A stretch of DNA of 64,000 nucleotides from Phoronis australis (Eukaryota > Phoronida > Phoronidae), in the NCBI GenBank assembly GCA_002633005.1, contig NMRA01000416.1, positions 206,759-270,758 of the forward strand, read 5' to 3'. Positions 32,889 through 43,282 of the stretch are shown here, one piece after another (positions within the stretch are counted from its first letter, which is position 1; each line of letters opens with the position of its first letter). The notes under the pieces were generated by a model that was not told the DNA's origin, did no database searches, and saw nothing but the letters and a program-made list of their open reading frames with translations. A program made the position numbers and the translations under genes.

Positions 32889-34278
32889 TTACAAAATGCC
32901 AGATTCCATTGAGACTGAAGTATTTCTGAGAAGCCGGTCATAGTAGGCAATGACGAGTACCAGAACATCTGTATGAGGTGAAAAAAGTTTGAGCTGAGAA
33001 TCGGGGACGTTTTGATATGATGCCAGGACTGCATGATGTATTACCAACGTATCTGCTTCTTCGTGATTGTTTTTGTCAAAACGTAGATGACTAATTGGCA
33101 AAGTCTGCAGACAGATATGAAGAATCTCATTGGCATTGTTGGAAATACCAGTCAATACAAAATGGGCCTTCCACCATCCTTTTGAGGTGTTCACAAGCTT
33201 AGTATGCACCAAAGGACACAAATGGGATTTCGGTTTTGATGACTGAGATGCTTGTTCCAAGTTCAGTCCAGATGCTTTGGTGGTTGGTTCTTAGGTCTTG
33301 AATATCATCAATGTATGTAGGCCGGAGTGATGCTGCCACAAATACCAGGATGGTTTGGACTTGATGCAGATATTTCACAATGGACTTAAACAGGTCATTG
33401 GCTGTTCATTTGACTGTCCCGTGTTTCAAGTGTTTCGGCAATCCAGCAAATAGTGGGTAGTTTACTTTGTGCTCTCGGCCTTTGTGGTTTTGTTCTTCTC
33501 TTAACAGGCTGTTGGTGCAGACTTTAGAGCCTCACGGCAAACTGCTTGTGCTCTCGGCCTTTCTGGTCTTGTTCTTCTCTTAACAGGCTGTTGTTGCAGA
33601 CTTTAGAACCTCACGTCAAACTGCCTCTAACTGTAGATTTTCTTTAAAGAATTCCTCTAGGACTATCTCAATCAGTGCCGTATATGATTACATGTAAATA
33701 TGGACTCGGAAAGCGCGCTTATAGAGAGTGTACTTTAGAATCTGTCTAGTTGTTGCTGTGCCAAAGACGTTGGCTTCTACCCAGGCATCACCTTTGCCGG
33801 AATGTTCTATGAACTTCCCAAGAGCTATCTGAGCTGCCATTATAGCGTACAATTCCCCATGTCTTGGGATCACTGTTTGCTTCAGTTCAGGTCTGGTATC
33901 CAGGAGCTGCTCAACTCTCTGATATAGACCCACGTCACATGGAATGACAGTTCGATGAGCTTCGCCAACAACCAGCCTCTTCAACTGTCTCGTCTGCATA
34001 ACAACTAATAGCAGGGTCGACCACTCATTTGCCACCTCTGGAAATAGTGGTAAAGCACCTAAGTCAGTGAGAGACTGGCTTGTATAGATGAGTGAGTTGA
34101 AGCCTGCCCAGTATGTGATCTTCCTCTTGTTCTCTTTATTCCTTAGCCTGGTTACAGCCAAAGGTATTACCCATACAATGTGTTTCGGCTGATATGTACC
34201 AGAGATACCCTCTGTCTTGGCTACAAAATCATGTGTTCTTTTGCTTGGTTGTGGTTTTGGATTGTCGCTACGGACCAT
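32889..34278 (-). pseudogene. Transposon-associated protein remnant (DTDVLVL type)
   Basis: The minus-strand frame 34278-33688 reads TYWAGFNSLIYTSQSLTDLG, EWSTLLLVVMQTR, IPCDVGLYQRV and AIMAAQIALGKFIEHSGKGD, then FGTATTRQILKYTLYKRAFR. Frame 33260-32889 then holds NNHEEADTLVIHHAVLAS and FSPHTDVLVLVIAYYDRLL. This order matches a large family of uncharacterised, multi-copy proteins seen in cnidarians, molluscs and fish and usually treated as transposon-derived. The EADT...SPDTDVLVL block recalls the FEN/XPG-like PIN nuclease signature (inference only). The two parts are separated by ~430 bases with no frame, including a 79-base duplication, so the copy is dead. No terminal repeats were found. 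Confidence 0.7.
33468..33626. repeat. 79-base tandem duplication
   Basis: The unit GTGCTCTCGGCCTTT...AACAGGCTGTTG...GACTTTAGA.CCTCACG.CAAACTGC occurs twice head to tail, offset by 79 bases (33469 and 33548), with only a few differences. It lies in the broken middle of the transposon-associated pseudogene. Confidence 0.8.
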
Positions 34279-34329
34279 ACGTACGTGGAATGGTGTGACA
34301 GTGAGGTTCTCTGCTTCTCTGATGGTTAA

Positions 34330-35040
34330 AGGTGTTTGTTTTCAATTCCTTGCCCCACAAATGGGTGTGGAGCCATTAAAACTAACATTGTATACATGTA
34401 AAATAACTTATTGTGTATAAAAATGATTTATTTACATTCATAATCATATGTCATTGTAATCTTAACATCAGTTTTTTAATTTATGTATTTGAGTATAATA
34501 ATTGTATATAGATTTCTGTGTATTTATTAAATCCAGGTACGATTTCATAATAAACATTAAAAAAACCAAGAGCAATGAGCAAAATGTATTTTACGGGTGC
34601 TATTTTTGAAAATCCAAGACAGCCTCCAAAGAATTAATCTTTTTAATTCCTTGCCCCGAGAAATGCTGGTGTATCCGACGACCCAAGTGCTTAGAAATTG
34701 AGCAAAATGGCGGCCAAAAATGGATTCAATTACTTTCTGATTCGTCATTTTATGAGTTTTTCAAAAAATTTTCCACTTTCTCCAGACAATTCCAACGAAT
34801 GTCAAAATTTGGACATAGTGAACCTGACTATAAGGAGGATCTATGTCTCAAGACTAGTGAAGCAGTTAAATGAAAAATCGTTTAAATTTGTCACCCTCCA
34901 TCTAGTGGATGGTACAAAACCCAGACCTTGCCAACCACAACAGACTGCACCAACTATGCCCTTAAGCCGGAGTCGGCTCTCTGCCCTGTTAACAACCACT
35001 TGAAGATTCCATTTTCTGCCTGCTGATACCTGAACCTCTG
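34330..35040. other. No gene recognised
   Basis: An open frame at 34698-35003 (MAAKNGFNYFLIRHFMSF) overlaps a minus-strand frame and has no recognised relatives. It could partly be 3' untranslated sequence of the minus-strand gene at 35046-35722. Confidence 0.35.
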
Positions 35041-35045
35041 ATTAG

Positions 35046-35722
35046 CTAACAAATCTGTCTCTGGAATCTCGGGTTGTGGGAACTTTTCTTGCTTTTGACA
35101 CCTTGAAGTCTTAAACCAGAAATCTTGGCGGAAGGAATACTACTGCCGTCGTACTATATAATACAACTTATACAACTTACGTGAAACTCACTGGTACCCC
35201 CAACCATTTCCTGATTAGCTGGTTTGCCTCCAGTTGCATACATTCGACTGCTGAGATGGGGATGCTGCAAACCGAAAGCGGCGATAAGACCTTGGGTAGT
35301 AAAGCGAGTTGAAAACACCACAGCTTGAACTTCCCCGGCAAAGTGCATCTTTTGATCTTCTAATTCTCGCGGAACAGGGTCGCGTGTCCATTGCATTTGT
35401 GAAGTCGCTTAAGCTGCTGTCGCAAGGCCCTAGGAAGCGGGGGGGGGGGGCNGGGGGGGGGGGGCACGAGCCCCCAAAAATTTTTCTAGCGTCTGTGTTC
35501 AACTGTGGCAACCGACATATGCGTGGGGTGGGGACAGTCGAGAAAAGAAATACTGCCAAATGCGGATAAGAGAGAAAAATAAAAGGAAACATTTAACAAC
35601 TCTGTATCAGTCCATGATTTACCTTTGGGGACCCTGGCCAGGACATTGTTGTTGAGGTCTCCACTTTCGCAGCACATGTCTTCTAAACGCACTTGAAAAC
35701 GTGCACGTAATGATTCATGCAT
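35046..35722 (-). CDS. Probable three-exon gene, small unrecognised protein
   Basis: Exons proposed on the minus strand: 35722-35623 (MHESLRARFQVRLEDMCCES, donor AAAG-GTAAAT), 35407-35192 (ATSQMQWTRDPVPRELEDQK, then FSTRFTTQGLIAAFGLQHPH, donor ACCA-GTGAGT) and 35101-35046 (KSKKSSHNPRFQRQIC, stop TAG). All junctions are phase 1, giving 123 residues. The protein is mixed-charge with a basic tail, no signal peptide or membrane segment, and no domain I recognise. Intron 1 holds a poly-G stretch and an N at 35452. The third exon acceptor is moderate; an alternative reading of that region (CQKQEKFPQPEIPETDLLAN) is also open, so the C-terminus is the least certain part. Two good donors with agreeing phases make this more likely real than chance. 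Confidence 0.45.
35430..35500. repeat. Poly-G tract with assembly join
   Basis: A long run of G is interrupted by CN at 35451-35452 and followed by GCACGAGCCCCC. The flanks resemble the G-rich interiors of the small MITEs in this window. The N probably marks a join through the homopolymer. Confidence 0.7.
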
Positions 35723-35724
35723 TA

Positions 35725-36300
35725 TATTTCGAAAAATCGAAAAAAAAACTTGTAAAGCGAAGTTTTTGCGGAGCGTACTACTTTACTTGATTTTTAAATT
35801 CAATATGTCAAAATTATGCCACTGCAAAACCATATTTTTCCAGTGTCCCCTCTCTGGCAAGGGATAACGGAAACAACTGTCGCATTTCTCTCGAATTGTG
35901 CATCACTTGTTGTCCTGACAGATATCATCAATTGCTGCACATTTCTTTAGTTTTCAAAATATTAATTGTTTTATATTGGGGGCCCCACCCTTCAAGGAGG
36001 CCATTGATGACATTTAAGTGGCCACCCTTTTTATGTTTTTATTGACAAATTCTTAAGGGTCCTCTCACTGATAGATGGCCCAATGTTGGACTTGTTTTGG
36101 GAAATCGTGCATCTGACTTTCATGTTGGAGAGGGTCACTCCCTGCACCGTCTTGTGTCCACACGACGGTGGAATGAACTGTCACTCTTTTCCAAGCTTAA
36201 TGATATCCAGTCTTTCATAATTAAGGTGTCCCATTTCAGACGGTACCCTCTCTCGGTAGAGCAGTTCGAGGAAATGTCTCTTTGTCCCTCTATACATGAA
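35725..36300. other. Upstream of the 35 kb gene; no feature recognised
   Basis: A plus-strand frame at 36097-36300 (MGNRASDFHVGEGHSLHRLV) may be a remnant of something coding but matches no family I know. Confidence 0.35.
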
Positions 36301-36310
36301 AATCTGACAC

Positions 36311-36454
36311 CATGGGCGGCGCAGGCACTGACAAAGTGGGGGGCTAAAGCCCCCCCAGCCCCCTGTGATGCACCTCCCATAGACCATGGGTGGCCCAGCA
36401 CTGAAAAAAGTGGAGCGCTCTAGCCCCCATCCCCCTTTAGTGCGCCGCTCATGG
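36311..36454. mobile_element. Palindromic MITE pair (GGCGGCGCA family)
   Basis: CATGGGCGGCGCA at the left is mirrored by TGCGCCGCTCATG at the right. In the middle, CTCCCATAGACCATGGGTGG divides the element into two back-to-back units, each with a GGGGGCTAAAGCCCCC-like fold. It is related to 32467-32562. Confidence 0.6.
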
Positions 36455-36694
36455 ACACTGCCAAGTATTCTCGAGCGAAGTTGAGATTTCAAATTCATAA
36501 AAAACACAAATATTCGTGCACAGCACAGCAGTATCAAGACACTCGAACCAAGCAACCAAAATTGTGAAAAACACGATAGGATTGGCCTCCATCGAAAGAC
36601 TGGAATTTTGAAGAACGTGAAGACCCCTATTTGTTAATTACACAAAAGGACTATTTCCGATGGTTAGTTATAGACTAATTAGAAACGGACAATC

Positions 36695-36970
36695 GTTACA
36701 CGAATAAAAAAGTTCATGGTAACTCAACGTTTCGTCTTTTCATAAGACATCATCAGGATATGTACAGTAGAACAAGTGTCTATTACCATTCAAGTCACAT
36801 CCATGTGGTGAAATGAGAGTGAGAGATTGTCCGTTTTCTAATCGTACTATGGGCATCACAAGAATAGCATCTCTTTTGAAAATGGTTACTATGAGTTATG
36901 AGGAATTCCCACATGTGAAAAACACAGCTGTCGAGGCTACCATTGGGGTGACCGTGTTCATGTAGCCTAC
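36695..36970. repeat. Relative of the piggyBac-like MITE interior
   Basis: ATAAAAAAGTTCATGG, TCAACGTTTCGTCTTTTCAT and AAGACATCATCAGGA match the left interior of the element at 53852-54244. The paired right end is not seen here. Confidence 0.55.
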
Positions 36971-37177
36971 ATGTCAAACGAGAGTACTAAAATACTGGCA
37001 ATAATAAACAAATATTTTAGCTTTTTTGGGGGGGTAAAGTTAAACTCGTGAACCGTTATAGGTACCTCGGAAATGAACAAAAATACACCCTACTATGAAT
37101 GCCCCTGGTTACCCGCCAAAAATCTGCGAGCATCCGCTGTGGAAATTGCTTCTAACATTCCGTTTTTATTAACAAAT

Positions 37178-37790
37178 TCGTTGGTTTCTGATTTACATGT
37201 TCATGTATCTCCGAAAACAGGTTTATAGATTGTTTTTGGCAATTAGAAGCCAGGATATGAAAAAATCTATTATCCACCCCCGTATAGTAAAGTGCACCTG
37301 GATGCTTTTTGCCGATCTAAAATAACTCTCAAAGACATTGATGAAATTTGGACACTTCCCAAAAATTTTCTCACAATTCAAATGACAATAAATACATTGC
37401 TTTTTTACTTCAGTACAAGTTTTGTTGTTTAAACTCACTAGCAGGGAACAAAAAGGAATTAAGTCATTAAATCAAGGTAAACGCATTTCTCATGGATTTG
37501 ATTGTTGGTTTCTGATTTACATGTTTATGTATCTGTGAAAGTGGACTGATTGACGGATGATTTTTCGATATTTAAAAGCTAATTTTGTAGAAATGACAAT
37601 GCTTCAATGAACTTAGTTGTAAGAGACAGCGGGAAAATTCGATCTATCATCAGATTCCGAAATATACAAGTACATCTACGCTAAACGAATTTTGTCTATC
37701 TGAAATAAGTCTCAAGGAAATTAATAAATTTCGGACAGCTCTACAAAGTGTCCCAAAATGCTCTCACAATTTAAATATCAATTGGCTTAG
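37178..37790. repeat. Diverged tandem duplication, period about 325
   Basis: Both halves (from 37178 and from 37503) share GGTTTCTGATTTACATGTT, TATGTATCT, the AAAAT.C/GATCTA region, ATAA.TCTCAA and CTCTCACAATT. No coding frame is kept. Confidence 0.55.
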
Positions 37791-37951
37791 GAACTAGATT
37801 ACTGGGTTTACGTTTACAAACCGTAGAATGAAAAAGACGTTTATGTACTTAAATAAATAAAATCTAAATCATCGGTCATCAACTTGGAAAGGTTCTCATT
37901 ACAGTTCTTTGCAGGTGTTTTTAGTTTCCAGTAGTATTGAGCAATGATTTT

Positions 37952-38764
37952 GTTCTTCAAAACTGAATCGTTTGCTTGCATTTCCCGTTCATACTACACA
38001 CTCGGTATGCGCGCACCCAGCCTAACATTTCGAGGATTTGGACCTTTTACTAAAGAAAAAAAAACGGAATACGGGGTACGTTCAGGGCTATGAATTATGC
38101 ATACGCCAAATTTCTACATTTTTAGTGGACTTTTGTGTCGTTTTTCTCGAACATTTTGTTTCTTTGAGGCAGACATTTTTGCCCACTTTTTCAAATGGGG
38201 GGAGGGGGGCTCATCGGAGACCTCCTCTCGGTGCGCCCATGTACGGAACACGTAATGACTAGCACACACACGTTAAAAATAAGGTGTAAACATGCAGTAG
38301 GCCTGCGTAGAATATCAGTTACCAACGAACCTCAATTTGAACTCCAGATGTTGAAGTGTGTGCATTTTTGGGACACACTCTGTATCATTTTGCCCAGCAA
38401 CCAGAAACTGGACTACCGCTTGTGTTTCATCTAGAGATTCTGAAACTGCACTCATACCAGGCACCTTGGGACCTCACTTTTCCAAAAAATACTCCAAACA
38501 GTGGCCATAATAAAATGAAGTTGTCCCGAAACTGGATCGTAAAACAAACCTTGACCTTCGACCCAAAGCAGAGGAATAGGCACGATTACACTGTTGGGGT
38601 CTAGCTATACATGTAGTTACTTCAGGCAGCTCCCAGCTTCCCGTCAGTACGGTGACCCTAGAACCATTCTTACTGTCTCCGTGAAACTTTGTTGGTTCAT
38701 GGTGACTCAAATCCTGATGGCTGCATCCCCGGTATTATCCCAGCCTACGGCAGACGTGTGTGTG

Positions 38765-38796
<32 letters not shown>

Positions 38797-38903
38797 TGTC
38801 TGTGTCAAACCAGGTGCTGACGAGTCATGTNAGCAATTGGGCAGGTTGGTGAAGTCAAATTGGTTTGTGCTCCCCCAATAATTTTTTCCTTCCTACGGGC
38901 CTG
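37952..38903 (+). repeat. Family R1, copy B
   Basis: Collinear with 11755-12860 apart from the 151-bp MITE present only there. It contains a (TG)n/(CGTG)n microsatellite at 38756-38805 and a single N at 38831. Its right end (CCTTCCTACGGGCCTGATAG) departs from copy A after GGGCCTG. Confidence 0.75.
38756..38805. repeat. (TG)n microsatellite
   Basis: About 50 bases of TG followed by CGTG repeats inside R1 copy B; the corresponding site in copy A has a poly-G run instead. Confidence 0.9.
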
Positions 38904-38945
38904 ATAGGCCATTGGTTTAGGTATGATCACAGAAATTTTCATCTG

Positions 38946-39198
38946 TTCAGAAGAAAAAGTCAACCGTATAGACTACGGAATCAACATGACCAGAAAGATT
39001 AAAATGTTCCATGCCAATCTGTTGAAGGCATATCATGAACGTGAGGCTAACAGCATCGCAGGGAAGGATGGAATGTCAGTGCAGACTACTTAAGTCGACT
39101 AGCAGAAGCAAGTCAGGGAGCACCTTAGAGACGGAGAAGATCATATATCTGTGTTAGATGATTTTGTGTTAGAAATTATAGAGTAATTTTATCTTTGG
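38946..39198 (+). pseudogene. Gypsy polyprotein 3' end
   Basis: The frame VNRIDYGINMTRKIKMFHAN then LLKAYHERE matches the chromodomain-like tail seen downstream of integrase in gypsy elements. Stops interrupt it before LVLEIIE-like sequence. The bases GGCAGGGG just before 39207 fit a polypurine tract leading into the LTR. Confidence 0.55.
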
Positions 39199-39206
39199 CA
39201 GGGGTG

Positions 39207-39863
39207 TGTTGGCACTGTTTTTAGTTGTATCGTTTTTTTGTTGTACTGTTTGATTGGTGCATTACCCCTGAGGTCAGTGATGATGTACACTGTAATTTGT
39301 TTACTACTAAATAGTGTGGAGCTTTCTCAAAGTCTCTTGGATGACAGTGATTAATGCAGTCTGGACATTTATTAGTCTCTAGAATGATTGGGTAGATTTC
39401 GGAAAGTTCTAGAATGGGTTTGAACAGGTGAAAAGTTCTAGAACACCGCATTAGTCTATAAATACCCAGGCGCGGGTTTGTATTAGTCAGTTAAGCAGTT
39501 CAGCAGTCGGAGTAAAGAAGTTAACAGTTAAACACTGAGTTGGGAAAATTCAACAGTTGAGTTGCAGGGAAGAGAATCAGCAGTTTCAGCGAGAGTCGGA
39601 AGAGAGCCAGCTGAGAGAGAGGGCAGGTTATTTGAATTGGCGAGTATAACAGAAGTTCATCACAAGTCAAGGCTTCGCAGAACTGGCTGGAGAATAAAAC
39701 GGACATTACGTTGGGCGTTTTGTTTGAATAGGCTTGTGAACGCACGGTCGCGATTAATAAAAAGATTAACTCGAACCAGTCTACAGTCTATCGTCGCACC
39801 GAAAGCTATCAGCCCCGGTCTGGAACAACCTGCGCCCACCCACACACGGGGAAACACGTGACA
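39207..39863 (+). repeat. Gypsy 3' LTR, about 657 bp
   Basis: It starts TGTTGGCACTG after a purine-rich tract and ends CACGTGACA. It has a TATA-like TATAAATACCC near 39459, a purine-rich stretch about 39540-39650 and an AATAAA near 39694. The interior upstream is the gypsy tail at 38946-39198. No 5' LTR is in the window. Confidence 0.6.
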
Positions 39864-41280
39864 GTTGCTGTATATGCTTTAAAAAACGACGAATACTCTA
39901 TGTACAAGCTTGTCGTCTGCTATTACGTACTTGACTTGAAAGACTTAATTAACCCCCACAAAACCCCATTTTCATCCAATTTGTCTCACAAAAAGTCACA
40001 GAACTCTATAAGCCACAAAATTACATGATTTTTCTCAAACTATGCGTACAATATTACGTTATTTTTATAGTTTACTTTGAAACCAATTATTTTTATAATT
40101 TACTTTGAAACCAATCACGTTCGTGGACAAAAGCAGTTTTTCGACGATTTGCAATAACTAGTGTTTTTCTTGGGATTGTCATTAGTTGAAGTCCGTTAGT
40201 GATGTCACACTCTGCATGGTCCAGCTCTCCGGGTTAACTCAAGCTAGACGCCTGCTTTTGGTGCTTATAATTGCGATCCCTGACCACGCTTCTACCTCCT
40301 CACTATCTTTGGGAAGGACGCTCACTGCAAACCTGTACACTGTGTAACCCTGGCATGCAATTAGACTTTAATGGTAGGATGTATCTACCTGAACTACAGG
40401 GTCGATCCATGCAGTCAGCCTGGGTTCACCTGGACTGCATTCGGGACTGTTTTATGAAAGGTAGTGTCTGTGTGACCTTAGTTAGAACGGTCTTAACTTA
40501 TCTGCTGCCTGATTAATGACCTCAGGTCCTATGTCCAACAAGACTACAACAGTTACCATCGCCGGAAAGATCCTAGTCATCGAAAGGCAAATTTTAGACT
40601 CAATCAGCATAAAAGTCAAGCTTTATTCATAAGATAATTTATAATCCAGTTTACATGAAATCACTTCAAAAACAGTCACTTATGCATTAGAGAACTGTTT
40701 TTCCTTGTTCAAACAATCAAATATTTAAGCATTACATGATATCCTCCTTAGCAGCTGTCAAGCTATAATGTCCTCACAATGACAACTGATTTAAAGATTC
40801 TATCACCAAGAAAAAATCTGTACCCTGGATAAATACAACTCTTCTAAAGGACATGGATGCCACTCTCTAAATTCTACAAGAGCAAGGCAGAGCGTTGAAA
40901 TGCGCCCACAATTGCACCGTATACGGTATCCTTCTAGGGTTGTTTCTTGGTACCATAAAGTGGCCAGTAGAGGGCATACATGTATATGTAGTATGTTGTA
41001 CTTTGCAAAATGGAAAGGCATGGTCATTGTCTCCTCAATAGGCTAGGGGCAAAATGTGAGTGATCTTCATAATACAAGCACATCCTATACATCAGTTGCT
41101 TAAAGCACCACACAAATATAGAATTAAAAACAAATTTACCAACATACGAGATTAGCACAGCATTAGAATGCCAGAAACAAATTTCTACTTGGAACTTTTC
41201 CTTCATAGTCACGAAGTAACACAAAGTATACACCTGAAGACCTATGAAAATACAGAGGTCAATGTAAAATACTTAAATTG
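39864..41280. other. Mostly featureless, one exon candidate
   Basis: A TTTTTATA.TTTACTTTGAAACCAAT block is duplicated near 40056-40113. Apart from the candidate at 40302-40461, nothing recognisable. Confidence 0.4.
40302..40461 (+). CDS. Possible zinc-binding exon, unrecognised
   Basis: A frame read after CTATCTTTGGGAAG gives RSLQTCTLCNPGMQLDFNG, then YLPELQGRSMQSAWVHLDCI and RDCFMK, ending at a GTAGTG donor near 40461. The spaced C..C and H..C pairs (CTLC and HLDC, with WVHLDC as in PHD-type fingers) suggest half of a zinc-binding fold. No neighbouring exon was found, so it may be an isolated fragment. Confidence 0.3.
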
Positions 41281-42340
41281 CCACTAGAGGAATATCGGTA
41301 GTCAGAATCTTCCTAAAGTCATCATCGTCCGTTGTCAACATAACATAAATACACTTGCTAAATTTAGTAAAGATCCTACAAACGGTTTGGGAGATACAGC
41401 CATGGGCGCAAAAAATGCCACTAGGAGGCGCCACAGTAATCAAAGTCATGGAAAATTCAGCGTCAACCGTCCTCTTCATAGTAACCACATACATGCCAAT
41501 TTTCACAATCATCCTTTGAGCGGTTTGGTTGATAGAGGGGTGGACGCAAAAATACAGACTCGAAAACACTAAAAATGGCCACTAGGTGGCGCAAACTATG
41601 TCGAATCCATCTGAAAACGGGAGGATAGCGTCATCTCACTAATAGGTGCCTACATACCAAATTTCATGAAAATCTGTTCAGGACTTTGGCTAAAATTGCT
41701 ACTAGGCGGCACACCGGTAGTCGGATCCGTCCAAAAGTCGTCATGTTCCGTTGTTAACATCATATAATATACTTACACAATTTCGTAAAGATCCTGCGAA
41801 CGGTTTAGGAGATACAGCCATAGGCGAAAAAAAAACAAAACAAAACTGTCACTAGGAGGCGCCACAGTAGTCGAAATCGTCGGAAAATCATCGTCAAATG
41901 TCCTCTGCATAGTAAGCATATACATGCCAATTTTCACAATCATCATTTGAGCGGTTTGGTTGATAGAGGGGTGGACGCACAAAAACAGACTCGAAAACAC
42001 TAAAAGTGGCCACTAGGTGGCGCAAACTATGTCGAATCCATCTGAAAACGGGAGGATAGCGTCATCTCACTAATAGGTGCCTACATACCAAATTTCATGA
42101 AAATCCGTTCAGGACTTTTGAAGATATAAAGGTAAGCGTAAAAAACTAAAATTGCCACTAGGGGGCACACCGGTAGTCGGGTCCGTCCGAAAGTTCGCAC
42201 ATGCCGTCCCATTCATGAATGGAACATATGTGCCAAAGGGTTTTGGAGATAGAGCAGCGGACGCCGGACGCCGCCCGGACGGACGGACGGAGATGACGGC
42301 ATAATGCGTCCACATATAAATATGTGGGCGCATACAGTGT
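41281..42340. repeat. Higher-order tandem repeat with CTCF-like motifs
   Basis: Three kinds of subunit, each beginning with a variant of CCACTAGGNGGC, alternate as U1 (41281), U2 (41418), U3 (41579), U1 (41699), U2 (41849), U3 (42010), U1 (42155). U2-U2 and U3-U3 are both 431 bases apart. CCACTAGGTGGCGCA (41579, 42010) and CCACTAGGGGGCACA (42155) fit the CTCF core consensus CCASYAGRKGGCRS. The right end has a CGGACGGACGG run and a palindrome CCACATATAAATATGTGG. The family also occurs at 24732, 43905 and 47335-48690. Confidence 0.75.
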
Positions 42341-42960
42341 ATAAATAAAAAAAATGTAGGAACGAACTGTGTTCCGTGTCTCAGCAAGCCTCTTATCCCA
42401 TCATTAGGCTGCAACTCGTATCATTGGGTTCAGTGCAGCAGTACTCCAGATAGACAAGGTTTAACACCCAGTCCATATTCCAACATTTTTAAGTATCTAT
42501 CATTGTTAGTGCCAAACTCATTCATCCAGCCAAGTGTTCTCACCGCCGTTGGAGCATTCCACTTGGAAGAAAATTACTCGGACACAAACGCAAAAATGAA
42601 TAAGACAGTCAAAGATTCAATTCCCCTTCACATCCCAATTTATACACAATAAGATTCTTCCCACCAAAAGCGTGGCACTAATTCTTGCGGATAATTGTCA
42701 ATGCAAGAATTCTAGTGGCAATACAACCTCAGTTCAACATGTCTCCAATGACCTTATACTGTTAATATGCTTATCTTGTTGTAAATAAAACAGTAAATAC
42801 ATGTAGTATTTGCCGTCTCATACTTTCTGTACTTTACTTTGTTTAATGTTGTATTCTGTGTTGTTTGGTGGTCCTCGATGAAGTGGCTTTTGCCTTTGAG
42901 GAACTTCCGCTTATACATACACACATGCATTATACATTACATATAACTATAAATACATAT
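42341..42960. other. Downstream flank of the Kelch-like gene, nothing seen
   Basis: No repeat copies or frames with family features were found. Confidence 0.4.
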
Positions 42961-42966
42961 GCATAT

Positions 42967-43033
<67 letters not shown>

Positions 43034-43049
43034 CACATATATATATATC
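42967..43049. repeat. (CA)n(TA)n microsatellite
   Basis: A pure CA run of about 45 bases passes into a TA run. It ends 22 bases from the stop codon of the Kelch-like gene, so it would lie in the 3' untranslated region. Confidence 0.95.
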
Positions 43050-43070
43050 CGATTAACGTTTTATTGTATT

Positions 43071-43282
43071 TCACCAAAAGGACAAAAACTTCTGCTCGGT
43101 CACTCTTGGAATGTTAGCCACGACACAGTCACAGATGGTCCTGGTAGTAGGTAGTTCATGTGCCTCAGTCCAATAAAGTTCTCCCGTTCCATCAGGACTC
43201 AGGAGGAACGTTCTTGCTGACAGATTCCTTTTGTTGTCTCTTTCACTCACTACCAATATTTTGTTGTTGTACTTTACTGTAC
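43071..43282 (-). CDS. Kelch-like gene exon 6 (last)
   Basis: 212 bases after TTCTGTCAG, reading GTVKYNNKILVVSERDNKRN, then LYWTEAHELPTTRTICDCVV and ending FLSFW-stop at 43071-43073. Intron 5 before it is 5.5 kb. Confidence 0.9.

Noticed and set aside
34698-35003. Open frame MSKMAAKNGFNYFLIRHFMS as a gene start
   Set aside because: It overlaps an open minus-strand frame, has no splice partners, and the sequence ends in low-complexity residues. No family recognised.
42865-43056. Open frame rich in TH and IY
   Set aside because: It is a translation of the CA/TA microsatellite.
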